Origin: Arthrinium phaeospermum
Taxonomy: Eukaryota > Ascomycota > Sordariomycetes > Amphisphaeriales > Apiosporaceae
NCBI GenBank assembly: GCA_006503535.1
Contig: QYRS01000008.1
Span: 2,666,001-2,730,000 of the forward strand
Length of the DNA: 64,000 nt
Direction: 5' to 3'
Made by a program: the position numbers and the translations under genes. How positions within the stretch are numbered: the first letter of the stretch is position 1; each line of letters begins with the position of its first letter. The notes under the pieces were generated by a model that was given only the letters and a program-made list of their open reading frames with translations, did not search any database and was not told the origin of the DNA. Below are positions 46,173 to 58,400 of the stretch, one piece after another.

Positions 46173-48174
46173 TTTGGCGGTGTTGGGTGGTGGGTGATTA
46201 AAAGTTATTTATCGGTAAAGATAATAGGTTGGTAGAGAAGAAGGTTCTGGTTGGAGGTGATTATGGTAGAGATGGGATTGTTGGTGAGGGTGAGGATCAA
46301 AAGGGAGTCGATGTTGAGTGCCGGCCGGACGTTCTACTTATACAACTCGAGCGGTGGGCGAAGAGCAAAGCAAAGCGGGAGCGGCAAGCGGCTCCTCCAC
46401 CCGATTGCCTTGGCCTTGTCCATGACCCCATTCGCATCCATCGTTCACTCATTCCATGGACGGGCTGGCTCTGGATGGATGTCATCGAAGTTCCCGGTTG
46501 AGGTTGGCGGTTGCCAACTGCAACCACATCACCATCACAGCACACCGTTGCAGCCGGCAGATGGGGCTGAACGGGCCTAGTGCTGGCCGATCATCTCGTA
46601 TCGTCGACCCCGTTTTGCCGCGGTCCCGCCAACCAGCGCCCCCTGCGCCGGCCATCTGCTGGCATCCGTCCTGGGCTTATGAATGAAGATCGACGTCATT
46701 TTGCCCCTGATATTTCTTGGAACTTTCTTCCATTGCCCAACGGCGCACTCGAGGATGTCATTATGTTGGTTGGCCGCCTGTTTCGGGGGCCTCGGCACTT
46801 TGGCATGTCGACTCCCAATCGGCGGCACATTGTTAGCTCAACTTGCCAAGGTCGCCAGCACCAAGTAAACTTCCAGCCACTGCCCATTTCGACGGCCCCC
46901 CACTTCCACTGAAAGGGGTTCAGTGGTAGTGGATTCGCCCCTGGAGAGCCCAGCAACATCCCCTGTAAACCAGGAATAAACAACAGGCGCACGCACCCGT
47001 CTCCTGTCGATTCCTGCCCATTATGACTTCAACAACAATGTTTGGTTTGGATGTCCCCAACAATAGTCGCCATGGAACATTGAAGAACACTGGCGATTAT
47101 TGCCAGATTGAGCGGTCAACCTTCCGATTGCCGATGGAAAAGGGAACGTTACCATGCCCACCCCATCTGGACGCTGGGCTTTTTGGACTTTGGGACCATT
47201 TCCCAGCCTAACTGCTTTTCTTAGCATGACTTCATCCCACTAAAACCTGGCCTGCGCAGAGATCAAGATCAACGTCACCTCTGCCCTCTCTGCGGAGCGA
47301 CCCCCGCGGCCTCCCGAATGGACTAGAATCGCCCCTGCTCCTGCATCGCGCATCTGCACTTCCCTTAGCGTAGGTTACATAGCCGGCAAGTCGGCGCCCG
47401 AAAGCTGAAGGACGAGGCGGGCAATGAGTTGGTAGTATGTATCGAGTTGAGTGAGGCCCAAGACCACAGGTGCCAAGTGCCCAGTTTGACGGGGACTGCC
47501 TACCTGCGTCACTAGTTGACGGCGGCTGTGTAAGTCGCTACTGCAGGTTTGCAGCAACCCCCAAGAGCCGGCCAACCGAGCCTCATGAACTGCCTACGTA
47601 AGGGACACCCGATCCGTATCTCGCGACTCTTGCAACACGAGCATGCAAAGGAATATATGTGGGAATCACCTGACTCAAGCAGACGTCGGGTTTGGCTCGT
47701 TTAGGCACGAGGCACATCATGCAACCCCCTTCCTCGTACTTCGAGTCCATCGCAAGCCGCACCCGATTCTCTCGCGATCCGCCGTTCTTCGTCGTCACAA
47801 AAGACAAGTCAACTCGCGCCAAGACAAAAAGTACCGTGAGATGCGGGCAGAACCAGATTCCCGTTGGGTCGCCACGAGAACCAGGACCAGAAGAGGTCGA
47901 CCAAACTCATCAAAACGATGGCTGTGTTCCAACGCGATGCACAGGCACATTCAAGGTGGAGGACTGCCATCGCATGAGCAGCTGAGTGGTCCAAGAGTCC
48001 ATGTGCGCAGCTCGAGCTCCCCTCGGGCTCTCCGAGCAACACAGGCCAGCATCGCCACTGTTTTCTGTATGAACACCCGAAAAGATATGAAGGGATCAGA
48101 AGGCATATGCACCCGTGAGATGAAACGGTACAAAATGCATAGCTGCATAAACAGGCAAAAAGAAAGTTTGGTGT
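46173..48174. other. Gene-free interval of 2 kb
   Basis: No frame has convincing codon bias, start context or splice pattern. Apart from the promoter next to the small secreted gene I see nothing. The longest frames are short and lack any motif. Confidence 0.55.
46335..46342 (-). promoter_or_regulatory. TATA-like box of the small secreted gene
   Basis: TATAAGTA on the minus strand, about 165 bases upstream of the ATG at 46172. Confidence 0.4.
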
Positions 48175-48375
48175 TGCACTAGCCGCGAATCGAACGCGGG
48201 GCCCATCGATGGCAACGATGGATTTTACCACTAAACCACTAGTGCTTATTAAGGGTTCCAAACCATGGGAGATGAAAACTTTGCAATTATGAGTGCCTAT
48301 ATTCTCTTGTTTCAAGATCCTGCTATCTGAATTTTTGGTAACATTTCGCCATCGACAGCGAAGTGCAACACCAAA
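48167..48375. repeat. 14-bp perfect inverted repeat around the tRNA-Gly gene
   Basis: TTTGGTGTTGCACT at 48167-48180 is matched in reverse complement by AGTGCAACACCAAA at 48362-48375. The left arm covers the last six bases of the tRNA plus eight bases of its trailer; the right arm lies about 115 bases before the tRNA start, in transcription order. Confidence 0.7.
48175..48245 (-). tRNA. tRNA-Gly (anticodon GCC)
   Basis: A 71-base copy identical to the tRNA at 16175-16245 but on the minus strand; same GCC anticodon, A and B boxes and acceptor stem. The flanks differ from the first copy, so this is an old dispersed copy rather than a recent segmental duplication. Confidence 0.96.
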
Positions 48376-48468
48376 TCAATTGCCAGAAGTTTCTAATTGT
48401 TAACCTCTGCATCTGCATCATACCCTCGCACCTGCGTAGCATATCTTCAAGCCTTGGGCTAGTACTGG

Positions 48469-50217
48469 CTAGCCCAGCAACTCCTTGGTCACTTCCGCCG
48501 TATTAATAAACGCAATACCCTCTCGCCTCCAATCATCTCCCTCCACCCAGCACCCCGTCGCATTGAGCACCATATTCCCCGGCCTCTCCAGATCATACGC
48601 GGGCCAGTGCGGCAGCCGCACCATTGACGATGTAGAATTATCCCATATCGCATTGGTTGCATTTATCCCACCTTCGTGAACGTAATTGCCGCTGCCCCCA
48701 TCCGGCCCATTCGGGTCCGAATCATAAACAAAATTCACATAAGCCCTCCCAATCAACCTCGCCAGCCCCAAGTGACCATCGTATTCCGGCCGCGGCCCCA
48801 GCAGCCCCGAAATATTCTGGAAACTAAACGCCACGTTCTGGAAGTGCTTCACGCCGTCCCACTCGGCGCCGTCCCAGGGCCGCTGGTCAAACCGGTAGCT
48901 GTACACCTTCTGTTTGCCGGCAGCAGTGGTCATCAGCTCGGCCATCTTGCGCCGCTGCGCGACCATGACCAGGTCCGACCCGATCGCCGCCCCGCGCCGC
49001 CACTGCCTCCCCGCGCCCGGGCGCGGCGTGCTGCAGTTGGCGATGGCGTAGGGCGGCGCCGGCTGGCAGGGGTCGCTGCTGCTGTCCGGGTAGAGCTCCA
49101 GGAGGCGGCGGATGGTGGGCGGCGTGAGGGCGTAGGAGCGCCAGCTCAGAAACGCGTCGAACAGCTCCGCCTCCGTATCCTGCCGCCCCGGCAACGAGAA
49201 CGTCTCGTCCGTGTTGGCGCCCGTGATGATCGGCACCCTCACGAACCGCCCCTCCCGCATCAGCTGGCTGGGGTACCCCGTCAAGAAGTGGCCGTCGAGC
49301 AGCGGGTTCCAGACCACGGACGGGTGCGCCGCGAACAGGGAAGCCTGGTCCACGGACCGCAAGCACGCGAGCTGGTCCTTGGTCGCATCCCAACACCCCA
49401 CGGCGCGCGTCAGGTTCTCGACGGCGCCGCTGTACCACGACAGCGGCTGGACCTGGGCCCCCGTCGGCCCCCCGCTCTCGAGGATGGCCGACCGGAACAG
49501 CCCGTCGTCGTCGCGCCCGCCGCCGTACGCGAACATCTGGTACGCGATGCTCTGGGCCCCCGCGCTCTCGCCCCAGACCGTGACGCGCGCGGGGTCGCCG
49601 CCGAACCCGCCAATGTTCTCCTGGATCCACCGCAGCGCCAGCCGCTGGTCCAGCAGTCCCGCGTTGCTCGACCCCTCGGCCACGACCTGCGGCGTCTGCA
49701 GGAACCCCCACATGCCCAGGCGGTAGTTCATGCTGACGGCCACCACCGGGCGGCCCATGTCCTGGCTCAACTTCACGATGCCTGACAGGTTGTACTGGGG
49801 GTCCGCGGTGCTGCCGAGGGAGAGGCCGCCGCCGTAGATCCACACGAGGACCGGCAGCGGCTCGCTGTGGTCACTGTCCTCCGTCGCCGGGCGCACCACG
49901 TTGATGGTCAGGCAGTCTTCGGAGAGGTCAAAGTTGGACCCGTACTGCATGCAGGAGTGGCCGTACGCTGTCGCATTCCTCACGCCTTCGAACGAGGTAT
50001 TGATGCTCTGGGGCCAGCGCCATCTCAGCGGGCCCACGGGCGGCTGGGCAAAGGGCATCCCGAGAAAAGTGTCCTGGTCCCAGTCCGGGAGACGCAGGCC
50101 CTCGTATGTCCCATTGAGCGTCCTAGCGGTGGGTGCGGACTTGGCGCTCTCTACCACATTGGCCGTGAGAAGACACAGCCCTAGAAGCCGAAGTAGGTTG
50201 GCCGATAGGGGAAACAT
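48469..50217 (-). CDS. Secreted type-B carboxylesterase (lipase/cholinesterase fold)
   Basis: Single exon, 582 aa, ATG at 50217. The signal peptide is LLRLLGLCLLTANVVES. Type-B features in order: FLGMPFAQPPVGPLRW, SEDCLTINV (second signature), the oxyanion hole VWIYGGGLSLG, AVSMNYRLGMWGFL, GLLDQRLALRWIQENIGGFGGDP, and the nucleophile TVWGESAGAQS with Ser about 218. The acid (TDETF) and His (KHFQNVAFSF, about 455) follow at the usual spacing. Several N-glycosylation sequons fit a secreted enzyme. These enzymes hydrolyse carboxylic esters outside the cell; the substrate range is unknown. Divergent from the F-box gene at 51234. Confidence 0.92.
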   Translation of the reverse strand: MFPLSANLLRLLGLCLLTANVVESAKSAPTARTLNGTYEGLRLPDWDQDTFLGMPFAQPPVGPLRWRWPQSINTSFEGVRNATAYGHSCMQYGSNFDLSEDCLTINVVRPATEDSDHSEPLPVLVWIYGGGLSLGSTADPQYNLSGIVKLSQDMGRPVVAVSMNYRLGMWGFLQTPQVVAEGSSNAGLLDQRLALRWIQENIGGFGGDPARVTVWGESAGAQSIAYQMFAYGGGRDDDGLFRSAILESGGPTGAQVQPLSWYSGAVENLTRAVGCWDATKDQLACLRSVDQASLFAAHPSVVWNPLLDGHFLTGYPSQLMREGRFVRVPIITGANTDETFSLPGRQDTEAELFDAFLSWRSYALTPPTIRRLLELYPDSSSDPCQPAPPYAIANCSTPRPGAGRQWRRGAAIGSDLVMVAQRRKMAELMTTAAGKQKVYSYRFDQRPWDGAEWDGVKHFQNVAFSFQNISGLLGPRPEYDGHLGLARLIGRAYVNFVYDSDPNGPDGGSGNYVHEGGINATNAIWDNSTSSMVRLPHWPAYDLERPGNMVLNATGCWVEGDDWRREGIAFINTAEVTKELLG

Positions 50218-51233
50218 CGTGATGATGTCCGTAGAGTGAAGGTGCTGTTGTTACTAGTGGCCTGGGATGAGGTAGCTAGTAACCGTGCCGGCTATTAGCC
50301 ATGCCATCCGCCTCCGGGTACTTATAGTCCTTTATGATAGTGACTCCATGAGATGTGATTGGAGGATTAATCCCCAACTCACCCGCGACAGGGGGAAGTG
50401 CTGCGGGGAAACCTGGGGTTCGGCGGGGTCTAGAAGAGTCGAACGAGTAAGGTCGATGCATATGCCGACGAATGAGGATGACGGTGACAATAGCCTGGTC
50501 AATTGAGTATATATGCCGGGGAGACTGGATCCTATACTGGCTTCTGGTGCCCGGAGCTGACTCGCCTGATGGGGCGTCCGGCCAAGACGAGTGTGCAAAA
50601 CAGTAAAATGCGCACGACGTCAAGTCACCCGGCGCGATACCAGACATTCTTTAAAAGTAGTAGCAATACTGAATCTAGAAATGTTCAATATCCTCTGTCT
50701 TCATCTCAATGGTCTGCAGTCGAGTTGATATGGATTGCATGAAAGCCCCCTTGTGCACCCTTGTAGCCCCGGCCCCCTTTTCCATCTTATCGTCGTACGC
50801 AAGAGACATCCACACTCAATGCAAAGTTGACACCGAAGCTGCATGTCCAATTCCAATCCATGACCGCAAATATGATACAAATCGAATCCCACGATTTATT
50901 GTCTTCGAGGTGTGACTCCTCATCTGTGGGTGGCGGCTATCAAACTCTGCTTCTATCTATCATGGTTTGGCAGGTAAAGGGACAGAACCGACGATGACCA
51001 AAATCTTAATGCAGCCTCAAATTTTCTTCCATTGAGCAAGTCTTCTTCTCTTCGTTCTCTCCATAATAATCTTGCTCATCGAATATTACTCTTCTTAATT
51101 TTCTATACCAACATCTTTTTCAACTCCCGTCTCCCGTCTCCCGCCTCCCATCTCCCTTTCCAACACCAAACATAACGCAACCCGTCCTCGCCGCCACCAG
51201 CCCGCGGCCCACCACCAATCAGTCAACAGCACC
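50218..51233. other. Divergent intergenic region
   Basis: 1 kb between the carboxylesterase and the frameshifted F-box gene. A long C/T tract with a repeated TCCCGTC unit at about 51126-51160 lies in the likely leader of the F-box gene. No gene seen. Confidence 0.5.
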
Positions 51234-52147
51234 ATGTCTCCCCCCGAAAAGAAGTACACCTGCCTCAACAACCCCCTAGAATTCTGGACCGCCCTCAAGA
51301 TCCCCGACGCGGTCCTCGCCGCCCCGCCCCAGCCCCAGCAGCCCCAAGGCTCCCGGCTCCTCCACCTCCCCACCGAGCTCCTCCTCGCCATCTTCGAGCA
51401 AACCGCCGCCCAGAACCCGGACCCCCTCGACCAGCTCGCCCTATCCCTGACCTGCAAGCGCCTCCTCAGCGTCGCCGCCACCTTCTCCACGTCCAAGTCT
51501 AACAAAGCGCTGCTGTCTCTTCTTCTTCCCGGCTCCGGCGGCATCCCCGTCCCCTCGATCCCCCACCACGCCCCCTCGAACCCCTCTGCCCCGCCATCCT
51601 CCGCCTCCAGTCCATCCTCGCCGGCCTCCCCACCCCTACCGCCGGGCTGGGCCAACAACCCTCCTCCTCCTCCTCCTCTTCCCACGCCTCCCCGCAGCGC
51701 GCCCAGGTCCTCCACAACCGCGACCGCCTCGGCCGCCAGCGCGGGATCCGCTACTACTTCGGCACCTGCTTGCGCTCCAACCTGTCCCCCGTCCCCGCCC
51801 ACGGCCGGGACGTGGAGACCCACCCGAGGAACCTCGAGTACTGCCCGGCCTGCTGCCACATGCGCCCCCGCGGCATGAGGTTCTGGCAGCGGCGCTTCGG
51901 CAGCGACCGGCACCTCAACGCGCTACAGGGAGCGCCCGTGCCCGTGGCCTTGAAGGTCCGCATGGTCTTCGACCTCTGGGAGAGAAAAGCTCACATCGAC
52001 TGCCCGGAGTGCTGGGCCAAGGCGGTATTACTACCGCCCAGCCAGCCACGACCGCGGTCGCAACTGACGAACCTCAACCCTCTCAACTTGCGCGAGGGGC
52101 GCAACAGTATATATTTGGCGCAGTCTGTCATAGGCGGATGGTATTAA
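51234..52147 (+). pseudogene. F-box protein gene with a one-base frameshift
   Basis: The first frame from the ATG at 51234 codes an F-box (LPTELLLAIFEQ ... LALSLTCKRLLSVAA, residues 40-85). After about 51495-51520 this frame turns into Pro/Ser/Ala-rich nonsense, while the +1-shifted frame carries the expected continuation: LRRHPRPLDPPP, a Ser-rich insert, RGIRYYFGTCLRSN, YCPACCHMRPRGMRFWQRRF and DCPECWAK, ending at 52147. The paralogue at 17105 keeps the equivalent parts in one frame. No acceptable intron spans the shift (the only local GT...AG is 17 nt). So either the gene is broken or one base is wrong in the assembly. If intact it would give about 304 residues. Confidence 0.65.
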
Positions 52148-52402
52148 GACCGACACCCATGCACGTATGTATCTAAAGAATCCGGACGAAGCATGGTAAT
52201 GGTAGTGGTAACAATTGAAATTGCATGAATCATTGCCCGCCAAACTATAGATAAAGCACCGGGAACACCTTCCATCGTACACGAAGCATCTTCTAGTAGA
52301 TATATATACACACCAATCCGTCCCTCCATTCATCCATTCATCCCGAACCTAGCCTTTCATATACCCATCCTCATCGTAATCCCATGCCAATCGTCTTTTT
52401 CC

Positions 52403-55400
52403 TTACTGAAGATACTTGAGAATAGACTCGCGCTCCTCGACGGGCATCATGTGGAGCATGTCCTTCAGGCCCTTCAGGGCAGACTCCTTGTCGCCGCGGA
52501 GCATCTCTGACACGGAGCTGGCCACTGCCTCGCTCTTGAGCTGCTTCACCTTGGTCGTGACCGTCTCGGCGTTCTCCTCGAACCACGTCGCCACGGCCTG
52601 GTCGTTGGTGTTGTAGTCGGCAACACCAGTCCAGGCAGCCAGCGTCTTCTGGTTCTGCACACGGTCCTTGCTAGGGGCAGACGAGGTGGTGCTGATGTTG
52701 GACTTGTTGGAAGCATCGCTCATGCGCTTGAGGATGTACTCCTCGTTGAGTCTTCTGCGCACACGCCAGTAGAAGAAGCGACGGGCGTTCTTCCACTCAA
52801 TCTCCTGGCGGATGGCACCCTTGGCCTTCATGCGGCCAGAGCGGTCGTGCAGGTCAGCGAACTGGATGCTGATCTGCGCATAGATGGGCAACAGCTGCTT
52901 CTCACGCTCCGACATCTTCTCCTTGACCTCCTCGAGCTGTGCCTGGTTCAGCTTGGGGTCGGCAGCCTGCTTCTTGAGGTCCGCGTAGGTGGCGTCCATG
53001 CGGGCCATGTTCTCAAGCTGCTTCTCCCTTCGGTACTTGATACCAATGATACCCTCGGGCTCCAGAACACCAGCACGAGAATCAACATCAGCGTACATCT
53101 CCATAGCCACAGGGTTGATGGTAGGATCGACGACGACCCAAGATCCTCCACGAAGCTCTCCGAAGGGAGGAATATAAACGAAGATGGGCTGCTCGTACTT
53201 GACGAGGGCATCGACAATGTAAGAACCATACTTCAGCACCTCGTTGTACATGTCGCGCTGGCCACCAGAGAAACCTCTCCAGTTGGCGAGAATCATGAGA
53301 GGCAGCTGTTCACCGTGGTTGAAGTCGTTGATGGCCTGGGCAGTCTTGAACGCCGAGTTGGGGTACCAGACACCACCGGCCTCGTTGGAGACTTGCTCAA
53401 CCGAGTCGGGGTTGGCAGGGTCGGCCGGGGTGACGTTCTCGACAGTGCGCGTTTCGACAGCAATGACACCCATGGGGATGCCACCGAGGCGAGCGCGACC
53501 GACAACCACGGTACGGGCCCAGCCGCCAAGGGTCTCGACGAACGAGTCCTTGTCGAACAGACCGGGCTGGAAGCCCTCGTCGTCCTGCTTGCCGCCAATG
53601 AGCCAGCGGACATCGTAGGGGGCCTTGCCGGGGGGCGTGTAGATGTTGTCACGGTCCCAGGAGTCCACGCTGGGAGAAATGGGCACCGGCATGTTGCGCA
53701 TGGCGGGCACAAACGACAGCCACTCGACAATCTTGGAAACACCGGCGAAGTCGTCGTTGGCAGTCAAGTGCGAGACACCGTTTCGGTACATGATCTGCGT
53801 GCCACCAAGCTGCAAGTTGGAGGTGTAGACCTCGCGACCCAGAAGGTTGTTCAGGGCCTGGGCACCAGTAAGGATGATGGGCTGACCCTCGATCTGCACG
53901 GCACGTTGACCGAGACGGACAAGGTAAGCACCGATACCTGCGCGGATTGTTAGCTGAGAGAGTACAACGAGTGTTAGTGAGGCAGGACTTACCAATAGAG
54001 CGGCAGGTAATCAGGGTGACCGTGAAGATGTCGTTGTAGGCTCGGCTGGTGGCACCAGCAATGAGACCGGATCCTCTCAGACACTCGACACCAAGACCAT
54101 CTTCAGCACCAATGATGGCCGTGATCTTGTGACGGGTCTCGCCATCCTCGACAACCTCCTCGGTGATGACGTCGCGGCTGGCGCCGTCCTCGAATCGCTT
54201 CTTGCCCTCGGCGTCCAGGTAAAGGTACTTGAAACCCGACTCCTGCTTGGTCTCGTCGTTCCAGGCCACCTTGAAGTGGGGCATGAGCTCCTCGGCAAGA
54301 CCAAGACGAGCACCAGAGTTGGCCGACAGGTAGATGCGGGGAATACCAAGAGCGCGAGCCATCTCGGTGCACTTGTGGAAGTAGTAGTCTTCCTTGGGGC
54401 CGAAGGATCCAATCTTGTACGTGATGTCGTTGGCCACAATGATGAACTTGCGTCCCTTGGGGTACTCGGGAGTGCGCGCCTTGATCATCCATCCGACCAT
54501 ACCGCACGTGTTGGTACCAGGCTCGCGAGAGACCTCGGCCAGCTTGTTAGTATCGTCGAGGACCAGCTCGTGGTAGTCAATGCACTCGCCCACGGGAGGC
54601 TGCTTGCCAGCAAGCGACGGCTGGTGCTTGACAGCCTTGGCCCAGCAGTTCTGGATGGCTTGGCGGAAGAGCTCCGGGAAATCGTAGACGTACTGGGTAC
54701 CCATCAGGTGAGCCTTGTAACGCTTGGGCTGCAGGGCGTTCTTGGTAGGGTAGGGGGTGGTGACAGAGAGCAGGTGCATTGACCCAATCTTGGTCGTGCC
54801 TCCAATGGAGTGGAAGACCATTTCGCCCCTCTCCGACTTGCGCTCGGCGTAGATCTCGACCTGGACGACGTAGCCCGAAGTGTTGGTGATGATAACACGC
54901 AGAGGGTAGGGAGTGCCGTTCTGAGGGTCGGTGCAAATGATGCGGATCTCGACTTGAGCGACACGAAGGCGCCAGGCGCGGGGTCCGAAGCGGTCCAAGA
55001 AGCCCTGGAGAGAGTGCTCGACCTCCTCGGGCAGCAGCTGGAAGACGGGGGTGAAGTTGAGGAACATGTGGTTCAGATCCGAGTTGTTGTTGCCAATGAT
55101 CTCCAAAGCGTCAAAGATGTCGTTGATGACGCGGTCGGCCTCGGAGATGAGGTACTCCGCAGTAGGGATCTCATCTCGAAGACGGCCGGGTCGAATCACG
55201 GCGCGCGTGAAGTAGCGCTTGTCGGTCTCGACACCCTTGCCAACAGCCTCGTACACGTGGATGTTCTTGTTCTCCGTGAAGACCGGCGAGATTCTGAACT
55301 TGTTCAAACGACCAAGCTCCAACTGGAAAGCAAGCGCAGGCTCAACGTGACGGATACTCTCATCCTCTTCATACGCGGGGCCTCGGAAGGTGTAGTAGGC

Positions 55401-58400
55401 AGGGTAGTTGCCGTCCTTGCGGCCGCATGCGAAGGAGACGCGGCGAACTCTGCGGGCGAGGAACTCCTCCTTGTAAGCCTCAATGGTCTCGGAGATCTTG
55501 GCGACAACATCCTGGTCACTCTGCGACTCGGAGTCGTACACCAGGACGTTGACGACGTTGGAGAGCTCGTCACCGGTATCGGCGCGGAGAGGCTTGCGCT
55601 TGCCGCTCAGGTCGGGAATGAGACTGGCGGTCTTCTTCTTTCTAGGAAGAACCTCGAGGGCCTTCTGCAGCAGCTCCTCGGCGTCGTCAAGGTAGCGGCA
55701 GGGGACAATAACACCCTTTCGCGAAGGCTCTTGCTCACTGTGGCGTGAGAGGTAGGACATGTCGCTGATGGAGTTGATGCGGCCCAGATTGAACTCACTT
55801 CCGGTGGGGGTACCAGGGGCAGAGGGGAAGGAAGAGTTGGCGGGAATTCCAAACTCGGACTGGCCAACCTTCTTCAGCGCGAACTCCCACGAAATGAACT
55901 GGGGCACATCAGCCTCGTCATCGTGGTATTGAACCGACTTGAGGTTGTAGGCACGGTAAGCGCGGCGGACATAGACCTCAAGGGCGGCGATGGAGACGTA
56001 GGGGTCCTCGTGTCCGAAGAACAGAGCCAGGACGTCAAAGACGGTGTACTTGGAGTCAATAACCTCCTTGATGACATCCAGGCTGGGTTCCCGGTAGCCT
56101 CCAGACTCGCCGTACTTGGTCTCAACAACAGACGAGCGCAGGATGTGCTCCATCTGGGCAGTACGCTCTTCCAAAGAGGGCAGAGAACACTGGATGAGGA
56201 TCTCACGAGCCTTCAACGAGACCTTGGCGGTCTGGCGGGCCTCCAACTCGGTGAGCTTGCGGAGGGCAGGGCGGAGGTACTTGTTGATGTTGCCCACGTT
56301 AGGCTGGTTGGGTCGGTACTTGTCCAGGATGGCAACAATCAGGTTGTTCTTGGAGCCGACACGGCTGTGGGAGAGAACAGTGGAAACAACCTTCATGTGG
56401 TCGTCCTTGTTGTCGTCACGAAGCTTCAGGATAACATCCTCGTCCTGGGATCGGTGACCAGAGAAGAGCTTCTCGACATCATAGTACGTCTCCAAGAGCT
56501 CCGAGATGGCCTGGAGCTCACGAGCCTTGTGACCGTCCGAGTAAAGCTGCAGGATGTCGCTGAGAGGTGACAGCGTCGCACGCAGGGTATCGGCATCGCC
56601 AGCAGACATGTTGTCCTCCAAGAACTTGGCCATGGTCTTCTGGAGTGCCCTGGCCGGGAACTCGGCATTTCGAGACTTGGCCTTCTCAATGACCTGAGTC
56701 AGGACGGTGTCCAGTCTCTGGGGCATTCTGGAGTGGAGCGCCGAGTGCTGCGAGGTCCATTCGCTGTACGGGAGTTCCGGGTTGCGAAGGACGGCAATGG
56801 TCTCGTCGAGGGTCTGCTTCAGGATGGTCGAGTTGTCGAAACCACTGAGAATGTTCTTCAACGTGTTGTACAGCATGCCGAAGCGCTGGGCAGGCTTGTT
56901 ACCAATGACCTGAGGGACACCAAGATCGGGGAGACGACCGAGGAAAGCAGTAGCCTGCTTGACGCGGGACGGGTCATCCAGGGCTAATATACCAAGGATG
57001 TCGCCAGCCTCGATAGTGACACCGGGCTGCTTGATGAGCTGCACAATACCATCCTCCTGGGCAATCAGAGGCATGAACATCTTCATGACCTCGACTTCGG
57101 CAAAGGCCTGGCCGGCCTTGACGTGCTCACCGTTCTCGACAGTGTACTTGACGAGCTTACCGGGACTGGGAGTGCGAAGCTGCGTTGGGTCGTTCTCTTG
57201 CTCGAGCAAGCAAGTCTTGCTGTCGACAGACAGACGGGTGGCACCGACTTCTTCCTTCCAGTAGACACTGTGACTGCGACCGTTGATGAGAATCAGCAGA
57301 CCACCGTCACTGAGGGCACGAACACCGACGGAGCAGCGAGAGCCATTGATGAAAAGATGGTAGCTGTCGACACTAGCGCGAGTCGCGGTGAACTTGTAAC
57401 GCTGGCTCTCGTAGATGAAATCAATGCTGAAGACCGTCTTGAGGATGTCCTTGGAAGGTACCTGACCTCGAAGGAGACCAGACAGGTATTCGGCAATGCA
57501 GTCTTCACTGGCAATGTGGGCCTTGGTAGCGGCACCGCATACCACAGCCAGCATGGGGTCGGGTCGTTCAGCCGTAAGCTTGGTGGTGATGAGCTCATCC
57601 AACCAACCGGTGGTGATGGTGTTGTCCTCAAACGCCTCCGTCTCGAGCAGCTTGATGAGGTACTCGACAGTGGTCTTAAAGTCACCACGAATGCTGAGTT
57701 CCTTCAGGGCAACAACCATGTGCTTTCGGGATGCGGCTCGGTTCTCACCGTACGCGAAGATGTGACCAAACTGACTGTCGGAGAAACTGTGGATACTCGA
57801 GGCGGTACTGACGGAGAAGTAACCCCAGACGTTGGCACTGGAACGGAAGTTGAGGTCCTTCAGAACACCGTTGGAAGGCTTGAAACCCTCACCGGGATCT
57901 TCAGAAGTGATACGGCAGGCTGTGCAGTGGCCCTTGGGGAGCGGCCGGCGCTGGACCTTCTCGCTCTCGGACGACTTGAACTCAAAATCGATCTCAGTGG
58001 CGGTCTTGGGGTCCACACCGTACAGCAGACGGATGTCACGAATTCTGTGCAGAGGAATACCCATGGCCACCTGCAGCTGCGCCACCGGCAAGTTGACACC
58101 ACTGACCATTTCTGTAGTGGGATGCTCGACCTGCAGACGGGGGTTCAACTCCAAGAAGTAGAACTTGTCCTCGGCGTGCGAGTACAGGTACTCGACGGTA
58201 CCGGCTGAGACGTAACCCACGAGACGACCCAGGCGGACGGCAGCGTCCTCCATAGCTCGGAACGTGGCAGAGGGGGCGATTGTGACGGGCGCCTCTTCGA
58301 TAATCTTCTGGTGTCGACGCTGTACGGAACAATCTCTGCCAAACAGAGAGATGTTGTTGCCGTACTGATCAGCCAGCAATTGAACCTCCAAATGTCTGGC

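Noticed and set aside
52847..58208. Long plus-strand frames (up to 368 codons) opposite acetyl-CoA carboxylase
   Set aside because: Antisense shadows of the carboxylase; compositions rich in Val/Leu/Gly/Asp reflect its C/G third positions.
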